Shown piece after piece: positions 1 through 7,606 of a stretch of 19,590 bases of DNA. Both the position numbers and the translations under genes were made by a program. This stretch comes from Limnoraphis robusta CS-951 (GTDB lineage: Bacteria; Cyanobacteriota; Cyanobacteriia; Cyanobacteriales; Microcoleaceae). The notes under the pieces were generated by a model, which made no database searches, had not been told where the DNA came from, and saw nothing but the letters and a program-made list of their open reading frames with translations. The first letter of the stretch is position 1. The number at the start of each line of letters is the position of its first letter. The stretch lies in NCBI RefSeq assembly GCF_000972705.2, contig NZ_LATL02000082.1:1-19590 (forward strand), given 5' to 3'.

Positions 1-172
1 ACTGTAGGGGCGGGTTCCACCCAAATCGATGTCACTCACCAACAAGGTGAATAAACCCGCCCTGTTTTGACTGTAGGGGCGGGTTCCACCCAAATCGATG
101 TCACTCACCAACAAGGTGAATAAACCCGCCCTGTTTTGACTGTAGGGGCGGGTTCCACCCAGATTGATGTCA

Positions 173-295
173 TATTATGTCCGGTTGATTAATTCTGTTA
201 TGGGGTGGGGCGGGTTTATCTCAATCTCTCAGTAGTGCTAAAGATATTGTAGAACCCGCCCCTACAGAATCATTATTGATTAGTCGGACATGATA
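173..295. mobile_element. Short TIR element 1 (MITE-like), TSD TCA
   Basis: This is a 123-bp insertion inside the third 69-bp unit. The ends are TATTATGTCCGG on the left and CGGACATGATA on the right, imperfect inverted repeats. TCA occurs on both sides (170-172 and 296-298) but only once at the same place in the two intact neighbouring units, so TCA is a target duplication. The inside holds a reversed GTAGGGG-type repeat and no reading frame, so it is non-autonomous. A 3-bp TNA duplication is typical of the IS1031 group of the IS5 family; that assignment is inference. Confidence 0.75.
208..265 (-). repeat. GTAGGGGCGGGTT-type hairpin unit inside TIR element 1
   Basis: Read on the minus strand this begins GTAGGGGCGGGTTCTACA and ends AAACCCGCCC. 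It has the same arms and nearly the same length (about 58 bp) as the units at 4, 17465, 19418 and 19528, but its own central sequence. It is therefore a repeat carried as cargo inside a mobile element that itself sits in another copy of the same family. Confidence 0.75.
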
Positions 296-403
296 TCACT
301 CACCAACAAGGCGAATAAACCAGCCCTGTTCATCCAAATTATTCCGGCATCTATTTGGAAGCTTTAGTAGCATTATTTTTTCGATTTCATATAAATACAC
401 TTT

Positions 404-436
404 AAAAACCCGGTTTCTCAAAGAAACCGGGTTTTT
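404..436. terminator. Bidirectional Rho-independent terminator
   Basis: AAAAACCCGGTTTCT (404-418) pairs perfectly over 15 bp with AGAAACCGGGTTTTT (422-436) around a 3-base CAA loop. The A-run on one side and T-run on the other allow termination in both directions. It is most likely the terminator of the minus-strand PEP-CTERM gene ending at 598. Element 2 (461-597) now lies between gene and terminator; without it the hairpin would sit about 24 bp after the stop codon. Confidence 0.85.
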
Positions 437-460
437 GATCGGCTTTTCAACCTAATTTTA

Positions 461-597
<137 letters not shown>

Positions 598-2364
598 TTA
601 ACCCTTGCGTTTCACCATCAAACTTCCTAAACCACTAGCAGCCAAAAGACCTAAAATAGTACCGGGTTCAGGAACACGTTCAACACTATAAATCGTTGTG
701 GTTCCGCTAACTTCATTAGTGGCGATTAACAGGGTTTTTCCGTTGGGGCTATTTTTGGCATCAACAAATAACAATCCTTCCGGGCCTAAATCACCCACTG
801 CCGCTAATTGTGCAGGAGTCGGCGCTGGATCTCCCTCTTCATTTTCGTCGAATTCAACCGAGAAATCCCGGTTATTATCGTAACTGACAAAGAAGGGATT
901 CAACGGATCAGTAATATCATAGGTCATAATTCCGCCAATGCGTTCTAAGCCAATAAAGGCATAGGTACGACCAAACAATTCACCAATGGTAACACCTTCT
1001 GGTTCAGGGCCTTTGTTGTCGCTACGGTTATCGAAGTTATTTTCGGAGTTATCGGCGTTGAAGTATTCAGGGAATAATTTAGCGGTAATTTGTTCAAATT
1101 GATCGCCGCTATCAAAAATCATTTTTCCGTTTTCATCTAAGATGGAAAAACTGCGTCCACCAAAGACATAAAGTTCATCAAAATCACCATCGCCATCGGT
1201 GTCACCCAGTTGATTTGTTACCGTTAAACGACCCAGTTTATCTCGATCTTGAATATCCGCCGGAAACGCATCGGGATCAAGGGTTAAATCTTCCACCCGA
1301 ACTTCTTCGTTAAACCCACTAAACTCTACACCCGAACCTTCATTGGCAATGACAAGATAGCTTTTACCATTGGCGGTATAACGGGCAATTTCATCGGGTT
1401 GATACATCCCAAAAATCGGCCAGTTTTTGATGTTAATACCGTCATCTCGATCACTGGCATCTAAACCGTTACCCGGTAAAGTATGATCTTTAAATCCTAG
1501 TCCGACAATTTCGGTAAATTCCCGAGTTTCTAAGTCAAGTAAACCAATCGCATTATTTTCTTGGAATGTCACCCAGGCTTTTTTGCCATCTGCGGAAACG
1601 GTGATATACTCGGGTTCAAGGTTTTGAGCAACTGTTGCATTCGGCCCAAAAATCCTAATCCCTTCACCTGTGAGTTTGTCTGCTTTAGAACCGCCAACAT
1701 TAAAGTCCGTTAAGCCAATTTTTGTCTCTGTGGGCGCCAAACCTGCAAACAGATTTTCTAAATCAATTAGACTGACTGAACCTTCAGGATCGATCGTATA
1801 CTCATCGTTGGGTTCCCCTTCATTAGCAACAAGAAGCTTTGTTCCGTCGGGTGTGAAGCTGAACATATCGGGTAAGGGGCCAGCCATGACCGAGGAATTT
1901 TCAAGACTGCCGTTAAACAGACTGCCATCGGCGTTGAAGAATAACAAACTGCCGTTGTCTTGGCGATTAACGTTTTCTACACTAACGGCAAACAAACTCT
2001 GAGTATCATAGCTAAATGAACGCACATGAAGGACATTCCCAAACAAATCGGGATTGAGATCCGGAATTTTGATCTGACCCACGAGGAAGGGGTTCGTGGG
2101 GTTGGACAGGCTAAGAATGTCAATGGACTGGGCGCTACGATTTGTTACAAATAAATTGCTTGAAAACGGATCAAATGCCGAAATAAAGGCAGCTTCATCA
2201 TCAAAAATGCCTGTAGAATAACTCCCAATCGGTTGGATTTTTAGCGTAGAAGCAGTAGCGGAAGTTGAGATTAAACCGAGTAAAAAGGTTGACTGGATTG
2301 CTGAGAAAACAAAATGTTTCATGGTTTGATAGCAGATACGGCATCCCCGATCAAAGTTGTTCAT
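598..2364 (-). CDS. Secreted PEP-CTERM protein, choice-of-anchor I family
   Basis: A 588-residue exported protein. The start at 2364 follows a strong GGAGG ribosome site 7 bases upstream, giving 14 residues before MKHFVFSAIQ, where a normal signal peptide begins. The alternative ATG at 2322 has no ribosome site. The signal peptide probably ends near ATASTLK (about residue 40). The body is a beta-propeller-like domain with the blocks ANEGEPNDEYTIDPEGSV and GRTYAFIGLERIGGIM typical of choice-of-anchor I proteins. An acidic calcium-site-like run, DTDGDGDFDE, lies near residue 387. The C-terminus has VPEPG, a hydrophobic helix and basic KRKG: a PEP-CTERM sorting signal, normally processed by exosortase at the membrane. 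The family includes proteins annotated as alkaline phosphatase-like, but I see no catalytic residues to prove an activity. The stop codon lies in the target duplication of TIR element 2. Confidence 0.88.
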   Translation of the reverse strand: MNNFDRGCRICYQTMKHFVFSAIQSTFLLGLISTSATASTLKIQPIGSYSTGIFDDEAAFISAFDPFSSNLFVTNRSAQSIDILSLSNPTNPFLVGQIKIPDLNPDLFGNVLHVRSFSYDTQSLFAVSVENVNRQDNGSLLFFNADGSLFNGSLENSSVMAGPLPDMFSFTPDGTKLLVANEGEPNDEYTIDPEGSVSLIDLENLFAGLAPTETKIGLTDFNVGGSKADKLTGEGIRIFGPNATVAQNLEPEYITVSADGKKAWVTFQENNAIGLLDLETREFTEIVGLGFKDHTLPGNGLDASDRDDGINIKNWPIFGMYQPDEIARYTANGKSYLVIANEGSGVEFSGFNEEVRVEDLTLDPDAFPADIQDRDKLGRLTVTNQLGDTDGDGDFDELYVFGGRSFSILDENGKMIFDSGDQFEQITAKLFPEYFNADNSENNFDNRSDNKGPEPEGVTIGELFGRTYAFIGLERIGGIMTYDITDPLNPFFVSYDNNRDFSVEFDENEEGDPAPTPAQLAAVGDLGPEGLLFVDAKNSPNGKTLLIATNEVSGTTTIYSVERVPEPGTILGLLAASGLGSLMVKRKG

Positions 2365-3039
2365 TGAAAAACCTCCGAGTTAGAGTTTGTTTTAAAGGAA
2401 AATGAAATCAAAATTTCTGAAAACCTCAATAGAAAAACATGAATCTATCCCTCTGTGAAGATGCTCTCAGAGAGTGACCCACTTCTACAGCTTCAAAGGT
2501 TTTCACAAATTGAACCCGATAACACTGAGCGGATCAGATGCACTCATCTGTTTTGCTAGTACAGATGTCCCTGAGAATATCACATTATATATGTATCACT
2601 AACTGTATAAGTAGCATTAAGGAGGGAATTAGAATTGATATTCATGCGTGAGTATACAGAATTCTTGCATTTTTACAGTGCAAATGACAAGATCTTCTAG
2701 TTGAATTTACTGATTTTTTACTAAATCTTTAAATAAGCACTCCGTAAATCCTCCAAAAAAACCCCTATGTGAAGCAAGTTCTCAAATTTCATTACTGATT
2801 GATCACTCAAGGGTTTGTTAAAATCACGCTATAGGCAAGCTATGATTTATTTTGTTGCTCAGTGAAGGCAAGCTCACTGAAGCTGATTATGATTTGACGA
2901 TTCCCTCTGACGACTCTACTCAACTGCCAAGAAATCCCTCTGCATCTACTTTTGCGATCGCCAATTGAGTATCGTTTCACACAAATGCCATACTTGAAGT
3001 TAAAGCCCTTGCTGACTCAACACTACAAAATTAAATCCA
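2365..3039. other. 675-bp divergent intergenic region
   Basis: This separates the minus-strand PEP-CTERM gene from the plus-strand PhnD-like gene and should hold both promoters. I see no convincing -35/-10 pair, Pho box or RNA gene. It contains a HIP1 site near 2955, an inverted repeat at 2857-2883 and a 34 to 38-residue open stretch (2852-2968) of doubtful meaning. Confidence 0.6.
2857..2883. promoter_or_regulatory. Inverted repeat upstream of the PhnD-like/kinase operon
   Basis: TCAGTGA (2859-2865) and TCACTGA (2874-2880) are perfect inverted 7-mers separated by AGGCAAGC. Flanking GC pairs extend the match with one bulge. GGCAAGC also occurs just upstream at 2834-2840. It could be an operator or leader hairpin for the operon starting at 3040; no T-run follows, so it is not a standard terminator. 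Confidence 0.35.
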
Positions 3040-3981
3040 ATGCTACGCACCTTCTTTGGAAAAACTTTACTTGTGGGTCTAGCTACCCTATTGTTCAGTT
3101 GTACGGCTCAAACAACAACCTCTAGTCCCGAAACAAACGACCCGGCGGACAACCCTGAGTTAACAGGAACCATTGTAGTTGGAGATGTCACCAGTCAACC
3201 TGCAAAAAAAATTAAGCGTTATCAACCGTTAGCCGACTATCTGGCTGCAAATCTCGGAGAATTTGGCATTGGCGTGGGTGAAGTCAAAGTTGCTCCCGAT
3301 ACAGAAGCGATGGCAAGCTTACTCAAATCGGGTGAGGTGGATATCTACTTCGACAGTCCCTATCCAGCGATGCTCGTTAATGAAATTTCTGGGGCGCAAC
3401 CTATTCTGCGTCGTTGGAAAGGTGGCGATGCTGTTTATTATACTATCATCTTCGCCATGACCGATAGCGGATTCACAAGCTTGAATGATTTAACAGGCCA
3501 CAAGCTTGCCTTTGATGACCCCACCTCCACTTCGGGCTATGTGTTACCGATGGTTCACATGATGGAAGCGGGGTTAAATATGAAGAAAAAAGAGTCATCC
3601 GATGAAAGCGTAGCAGCCGACGAAGTGGGTTATGTCTTTAGCCAAGACGACCAAAATAATATTCAATGGGTGATCAGTCGTCGAGTGGATGCGGCCGCTA
3701 TTGATCATCGCAGTTTCTTAAATATTCCTCCAGAAAGTCGTGAAGCCATGACTGTATTAGCAGAAACTGAAAAAGTGGCTCGTCACGTTGTTTTGGTGCG
3801 AGAAGGCTTAGATCCAAAACTTGTTGAACAAATCAAACAAACATTACTCAACATGGATCAGTCTCCTGAAGGACGGGAGGTGATGGAGAATTTTGAAGAA
3901 ACAACAAAATTTGACAATTTCCCCACCGAGGAAGACATTGCCAGAATGCGAGAATTGTATGAGAAGGTCAAAAACAGGTGA
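3040..3981 (+). CDS. PhnD-like periplasmic substrate-binding lipoprotein
   Basis: A 313-residue binding protein of the phosphate/phosphite/phosphonate (PhnD/PtxB) family. The N-terminus MLRTFFGKTL is followed by a hydrophobic stretch ending in the lipobox LLFSC, with Cys21 as the predicted lipidated residue. The segment GTIVVGDVTSQPAKKIKRYQPLADYL is a typical first strand and helix. FDSPYPAML and especially AFDDPTSTSGYVLP match the ligand-binding signature of PhnD-type proteins (DPxSTSGY). The ligand cannot be read from sequence: phosphonate, phosphite or another oxyanion are all possible. No permease or ATPase gene is adjacent. Instead the reading frame overlaps a sensor kinase by 4 bp (GTGA), so the protein more likely presents ligand to the kinase than to a transporter; this is inference. 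Confidence 0.88.
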   Translation: MLRTFFGKTLLVGLATLLFSCTAQTTTSSPETNDPADNPELTGTIVVGDVTSQPAKKIKRYQPLADYLAANLGEFGIGVGEVKVAPDTEAMASLLKSGEVDIYFDSPYPAMLVNEISGAQPILRRWKGGDAVYYTIIFAMTDSGFTSLNDLTGHKLAFDDPTSTSGYVLPMVHMMEAGLNMKKKESSDESVAADEVGYVFSQDDQNNIQWVISRRVDAAAIDHRSFLNIPPESREAMTVLAETEKVARHVVLVREGLDPKLVEQIKQTLLNMDQSPEGREVMENFEETTKFDNFPTEEDIARMRELYEKVKNR

Positions 3982-5969
3982 GTTGGATGCGCCTTTTTGG
4001 GATCAGACGGGTGTCGCTAGCAAGCAAGTTAACGTTGGCCATGACAAGCTTGGTCATCGTTGCTGTGGTGAGCGTTACCTGGCTATCCCTACGTCGTGAA
4101 CAACAAACTTTTCGCAAAGAACTTGAACAACAAGCAAAGATTCTTTTAGATACGTTGGCGGTGACAACAGCAGACTCTCTGTATATGCTCAATGCTGACT
4201 TCATGGAAGAAATTATGGGGCAACTCGGAGCCGATCAAGTTCTCTCCGCCGGACGTATTTATGAAAAGCAAGGTCGTATTGTCGCAGATGCTTACAGTGA
4301 TAGTGTGTTGGTGCATCGGGTTGAACCTGATCCCTTTGGTCAAATATTAGTCCAAAGTAATCACACGATTTTTCAATGGGAAGACGATCAGTTACTCGCC
4401 GGAAAAGCTGTGAAAGTCGGGCGTCAACGCTTGGGCGCCGTGAGTGTGGGCTTATCAACCGCTCCATTAGAAGCTAAAATGGCAGCCGTTCGCAATCAAG
4501 GCTTGATTGTCGCCATCACCGCCGCTACAGCCGGAACCGCCTTGGCGTTGGTTTTGAGTCGCTCAATTACTGAACCTCTCCAGCAAATGACGGCGGCTAC
4601 ACAACGTCTGGCTGAGGGAGATTTGACTCAAAAAATTACGATTCAGACTCAGGATGAATTGGAGTTGTTAGCTGATTCTTTTAATCGCATGACGGATCAG
4701 TTGCGAGAACTGATTGAAAGTAAAGAAAAACTAATTCAAAGTTTAGAACATCGAGCCGAAGCCCTACGTCAAAGTGAAGCTAAAAATCGCGCCTTGCTGA
4801 ATGCGATTCCTGATTTAATGTTTCGCTTCAGTCGCGAAGGAATTTTTCTGGATTTTAAAGCCTCTAGAAATGGCTATTTGCTTCAGTCTTTGAGCAAACA
4901 TCTCAATAAAACCGTTTATGATTTGTTGCCTGAACACGTGGCTCAATTGTATACGGATCACGTTCTAGAAGCCCTACAAACCGATCAAATTCAGATTTTT
5001 GAATATGAGTGGTTTATTGATGGAAAGCGATGTCATTTTGAAGCCCGTATTGTCGTTAGTGGTAATAATGAAGTTTTAGCAATAGTTCGCGATATTACGG
5101 ATAGTAAATTAGCCCAAATTGAGTTACAACAAGCCAAAGAAGAGGCGGAAGCTGCTAATCATGCAAAAAGTGAATTCTTGGCCAGTATGAGTCATGAGTT
5201 ACGGACTCCTTTAAATGCGATTATTGGCTATAGTGATTTGTTGCGAGAAGATGCTGAAGATTTAGGCTATACTGATTTTATTCCTGACCTAGAACAGATT
5301 AAAGCTTCCGGTTTACATTTATTGGCTCTGATTCAAGATATTTTAGATATTTCTAAACTCGAATCTGGGGAGATGAATCTCTATCTTGAACAGTTTGATA
5401 TTGCCACGTTGATTAATGAAGTTCAGGCCATTGTTCAGCCTTTAGTTCATAAAAATAATAATAAGTTTAATATTGATTGTCTTAATTCTATCGGTTTAAT
5501 GTACGCCGATCGCACAAAAGTTAAGCAAGCTTTATTAAATCTATTGAGTAATGCCGCCAAATTTACTCAACAGGGCTGCGTAACTTTAAAAGTGGTTCGG
5601 ACAACAGAACCGATTCAAAATGGTCATTCTCCCCGGGAACAAAAAAATGGTTTAGAATCTTATAATAACGCTGATAAAATATCCGATAATTGGATTGTTT
5701 TTAGTGTGATAGATACGGGAATTGGCATGACACCCGAACAAGTAGAAAAAGTCTTTCAGCCCTTTGTTCAAGCCGATAATTCAACAACTCGCAAATACGG
5801 CGGAACGGGTTTAGGATTATCCATTAGTCTGCGTTTTTGTCAAATGATGCAGGGTACAATTCAAGTCCAAAGTGAACTGGATGTGGGTTCAACCTTTATG
5901 ATTCTACTTCCTGAATATGTTCCTGAATTCTTGACCAAAGAAGAACAAAAAAAGCTCGCTTCTCATTAG
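3978..5969 (+). CDS. Membrane sensor histidine kinase (HAMP-PAS-HisKA-HATPase)
   Basis: A 663-residue kinase. The GTG start at 3978 overlaps the TGA of the upstream gene (GTGA), implying translational coupling; an ATG three codons later is possible. Order: transmembrane helix about 15-37, a periplasmic sensor region about 38-172 of no family I recognise, a second helix about 174-194, HAMP about 195-247, a short coiled coil, a PAS domain about 270-380, then HisKA with the H-box SMSHELRTPLNAIIGYS and phospho-accepting His406. The HATPase domain has an N-box (LLNLLSNAAKF, Asn525), a G1 box (DTGIGM, Asp579) and a G2 box (KYGGTGLGLSIS). All catalytic boxes are intact. There is no receiver domain and no response regulator gene nearby, so its partner is encoded elsewhere. 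It probably senses ligand through the preceding lipoprotein. It converges with the HxlR gene, 30 bp apart. Confidence 0.92.
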   Translation: MSWMRLFGIRRVSLASKLTLAMTSLVIVAVVSVTWLSLRREQQTFRKELEQQAKILLDTLAVTTADSLYMLNADFMEEIMGQLGADQVLSAGRIYEKQGRIVADAYSDSVLVHRVEPDPFGQILVQSNHTIFQWEDDQLLAGKAVKVGRQRLGAVSVGLSTAPLEAKMAAVRNQGLIVAITAATAGTALALVLSRSITEPLQQMTAATQRLAEGDLTQKITIQTQDELELLADSFNRMTDQLRELIESKEKLIQSLEHRAEALRQSEAKNRALLNAIPDLMFRFSREGIFLDFKASRNGYLLQSLSKHLNKTVYDLLPEHVAQLYTDHVLEALQTDQIQIFEYEWFIDGKRCHFEARIVVSGNNEVLAIVRDITDSKLAQIELQQAKEEAEAANHAKSEFLASMSHELRTPLNAIIGYSDLLREDAEDLGYTDFIPDLEQIKASGLHLLALIQDILDISKLESGEMNLYLEQFDIATLINEVQAIVQPLVHKNNNKFNIDCLNSIGLMYADRTKVKQALLNLLSNAAKFTQQGCVTLKVVRTTEPIQNGHSPREQKNGLESYNNADKISDNWIVFSVIDTGIGMTPEQVEKVFQPFVQADNSTTRKYGGTGLGLSISLRFCQMMQGTIQVQSELDVGSTFMILLPEYVPEFLTKEEQKKLASH

Positions 5970-5999
5970 GGAATAGGGAGTCGGGAATAGGCAATCTTC

Positions 6000-6377
6000 C
6001 TAGATCTCATGTGGCAATTCTAAACTTCTGACTTCTGACTTCTGACTTCTGACTTCTGACTTCTCAATTCCCCATTCGTGCATCTTCTCAATTAAGGGTT
6101 TTAGACTTTCTCCTGTTGAGGTGAGCGAATATTCAACTTTAGGCGGAATTTCTGGATAAACTTTTCGATACACAAGACCATCTGCTTCCATTTCTCGCAG
6201 GTGTTGTGTTAACATTTTTTGAGTCACTCCCGTTAGCGATCGCTGAAGTTGATTAAACCGCTTCACCCCGGAAAATAACTCTCGCAAAATCAACAATTTC
6301 CAGCGTCCATTAATCAACGCTAACGTCGTCTCAGCCGGACAATTTTCTTTCTTAGACTGTTCTTGAGGAGCTTGCAT
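6000..6377 (-). CDS. HxlR-family winged-helix regulator with repeat-encoded tail
   Basis: A 125-residue MarR/DUF24-like (HxlR) DNA-binding protein. The core runs from CPAETTLALINGRWKLLILREL through GVTQKMLTQHLREMEADGLV and the wing KVEYSLTSTGESLKPLIEKMHEWG. Cys13, just before the first helix, sits where thiol-sensing HxlR proteins such as HypR and YodB have their redox cysteine; a redox or electrophile response is therefore plausible. After WGIE (about residue 104) the sequence KSEVRSQKSEVRS is encoded by the heptanucleotide repeat at 6023-6064, so the native C-terminus has been replaced or extended by microsatellite DNA. It is divergent from the pirin gene, with 117 bp between the start codons, the usual arrangement for an HxlR regulator and its target. 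No clear ribosome site precedes the ATG. Confidence 0.88.
   Translation of the reverse strand: MQAPQEQSKKENCPAETTLALINGRWKLLILRELFSGVKRFNQLQRSLTGVTQKMLTQHLREMEADGLVYRKVYPEIPPKVEYSLTSTGESLKPLIEKMHEWGIEKSEVRSQKSEVRSLELPHEI
6023..6064. repeat. GACTTCT heptanucleotide tandem repeat inside the HxlR gene
   Basis: Five perfect GACTTCT units (6030-6064) plus a degenerate sixth (AACTTCT, 6023-6029). On the coding (minus) strand three units (21 bp) make the heptapeptide KSEVRSQ. A change of one or two units would shift the reading frame of the tail. Confidence 0.92.
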
Positions 6378-6406
6378 AGTTACTTTTTAGATACAATCTT
6401 ACATTC

Positions 6407-6418
6407 AAGTGCCTACTT
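6407..6418. promoter_or_regulatory. Candidate operator between hxlR-type gene and pirin gene
   Basis: AAGT-GCCT-ACTT is a small palindrome in the 117-bp divergent region, 30 bp upstream of the HxlR start and 77 bp upstream of the pirin start. HxlR dimers bind short palindromes in such places. The assignment rests only on symmetry and position. Confidence 0.25.
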
Positions 6419-6494
6419 CACAGTTTACCCTAATTTGATCTATCCTCAAAATATAAACAAGATTTTTATCAACAAATCTCAGGAGTTTTTCAGC

Positions 6495-7193
6495 ATGATT
6501 ACCCTTAGAAAATCAACCGAAAGAGGACAAGCAAACTTTGGATGGTTAAACAGTTATCATACCTTCTCTTTTGGCAACTATTATGACCCCAAACACATGG
6601 GCTTTCGCGCCTTACGAGTGATTAACGAAGATCGAGTCAGTCCCGGCGCCGGGTTTGATACACACGGACATCGAGACATGGAAATTCTCACCTATGTCTT
6701 AGAAGGATCACTCGAACATCAAGATAGCACCGGAACAAGCGCAATCATTCATCGAGGAGAAGTTCAACGCATGAGTGCAGGAACAGGTATTCTTCACAGT
6801 GAATTTAACGCCTCTAAAACTGAACCCGCTCATTTTGTGCAAATTTGGATACTTCCCAACCAAATCGGACTCCCCCCCAGTTATGAACAAAAAGCATTTA
6901 ACCTGCTAGAAACTCCCGGTCAATTTAAACAGATTGCAGCTTCAAACCCTCAAAACGGATCACTGAAAATCCATCAGGATGTTAACTTATCTGCGGCTAT
7001 TTTATCGAAAAGTGAACGCCTTTTCTATGACCTCGCCCCCCAACGCCATGCTTGGGTTCAAGTGCTTCGAGGTGAACTCCTAGTCAATGATATAACCTTA
7101 AAATCAGGGGATGGACTAGCCATCAGCGATCAAAGTCAAATCGCCCTAGAAGCAACAGAAGAGGCTGAAATATTATTATTCGATCTGGCGTAG
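6495..7193 (+). CDS. Pirin family protein (YhhW-like cupin)
   Basis: A 232-residue bicupin protein, about the length of E. coli YhhW. The start at 6495 follows AGGAG with a 9-base spacer and begins MITLRKSTERGQANFGWLNSY, the usual pirin N-terminus; an in-frame extension back to 6363 has no homology-like features. The N-terminal cupin keeps the metal ligands: His56 and His58 in DTHGHRDMEIL, His100 and Glu102 in GTGILHSEFN. The second cupin is more degenerate, as in other pirins. Family members bind iron and some show quercetin 2,3-dioxygenase activity in vitro; the natural role in cyanobacteria is not established by this sequence. Divergent to an HxlR regulator with a possible redox cysteine, which suggests induction by oxidative or electrophile stress (inference). 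Confidence 0.93.
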   Translation: MITLRKSTERGQANFGWLNSYHTFSFGNYYDPKHMGFRALRVINEDRVSPGAGFDTHGHRDMEILTYVLEGSLEHQDSTGTSAIIHRGEVQRMSAGTGILHSEFNASKTEPAHFVQIWILPNQIGLPPSYEQKAFNLLETPGQFKQIAASNPQNGSLKIHQDVNLSAAILSKSERLFYDLAPQRHAWVQVLRGELLVNDITLKSGDGLAISDQSQIALEATEEAEILLFDLA

Positions 7194-7606
7194 TCCCATC
7201 AAACGAGAAAAATTGCCACCCTTGACCCAACTAATGATATTCTGAACATTGGCGAATCAACAACTGTGACCCATAAACAGTTAGGGGCGGTTTTGACACA
7301 ATGTTGACTGATGAAATCGGTGACGAAGCGATCGCTGCTCACCCAGCAACACAGGAGATAGCCTTATCGTGTTTTGAGCGTCACCTGTCACTCATTGAAC
7401 AATAGAGGAGTCAGAAGTCACAACCGCGAATATTATTAAATTCTGTCTCCTCTGCTTAAGGAATTGGAGAGCAAAAACAGCAATCCGGGGATCAGACATC
7501 CGAATCATTATTATCGCTGTGTTCATGTTTCGCTTTAAAATCCTAAGATATTGTAAAGTTGTCAGCAAGCCCCTATCTGTTTTCTCTCTATTCAAGTTAA
7601 ATCATT
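7194..7606. other. 413-bp intergenic region before the GH57 gene
   Basis: No convincing gene. It contains a HIP1 site near 7327, a 34-codon ATG frame at 7301-7405 without a ribosome site, and at 7406-7419 one AGGAGTC and one AGAAGTC heptamer side by side. These are the complements of the two STRR units seen at 533 and 6030. TTAGGGGCGG at 7281 may be a decayed GTAGGGG repeat. No clear promoter for 7607 was recognised. Confidence 0.55.

Larger units (their letters stand above)
2..330. repeat. 69-bp tandem repeat array, third unit interrupted
   Basis: Units start with CTGTAGGGGCGGGTT at positions 2, 71 and 140, an exact 69-bp period. Units 1 and 2 are almost identical. Each has a GTAGGGGCGGGTT arm, a variable middle and an AAACCCGCCC arm that is the inverted complement of the first, so each could fold as a long hairpin. 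The third unit is split after GATGTCA (172) and resumes at TCACTCACC (296), where it is more degenerate (AAACCAGCCC). The inserted DNA is listed separately. No coding frame is supported in 1-597. Confidence 0.9.

Noticed and set aside
1..330. CRISPR-like array
   Set aside because: The 69-bp period has no 20-40-base repeat alternating with unique spacers; whole units are duplicated, and no cas gene is nearby.
2365..3039. Pho box that would tie the PhnD-like operon and PEP-CTERM gene to phosphate starvation
   Set aside because: I looked for spaced CTTAACCT-like direct repeats and found none convincing on either strand.
6363..6494. Longer N-terminus for the pirin protein starting at 6363
   Set aside because: It overlaps the divergent HxlR start, reads through the promoter region, and the pirin family begins at MITLRKSTERGQ with a good ribosome site.
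7280..7296. Decayed GTAGGGGCGGGTT copy (TTAGGGGCGGTTTT)
   Set aside because: Only one arm is recognisable and no AACCCGCCC partner lies 60 bp away, so it may be coincidence.
7301..7405. A 34-codon ATG frame (MLTDEIGDEAIAAHP...)
   Set aside because: There is no ribosome site and no family I recognise, and it is too short to separate from chance. Mentioned only in the intergenic description.
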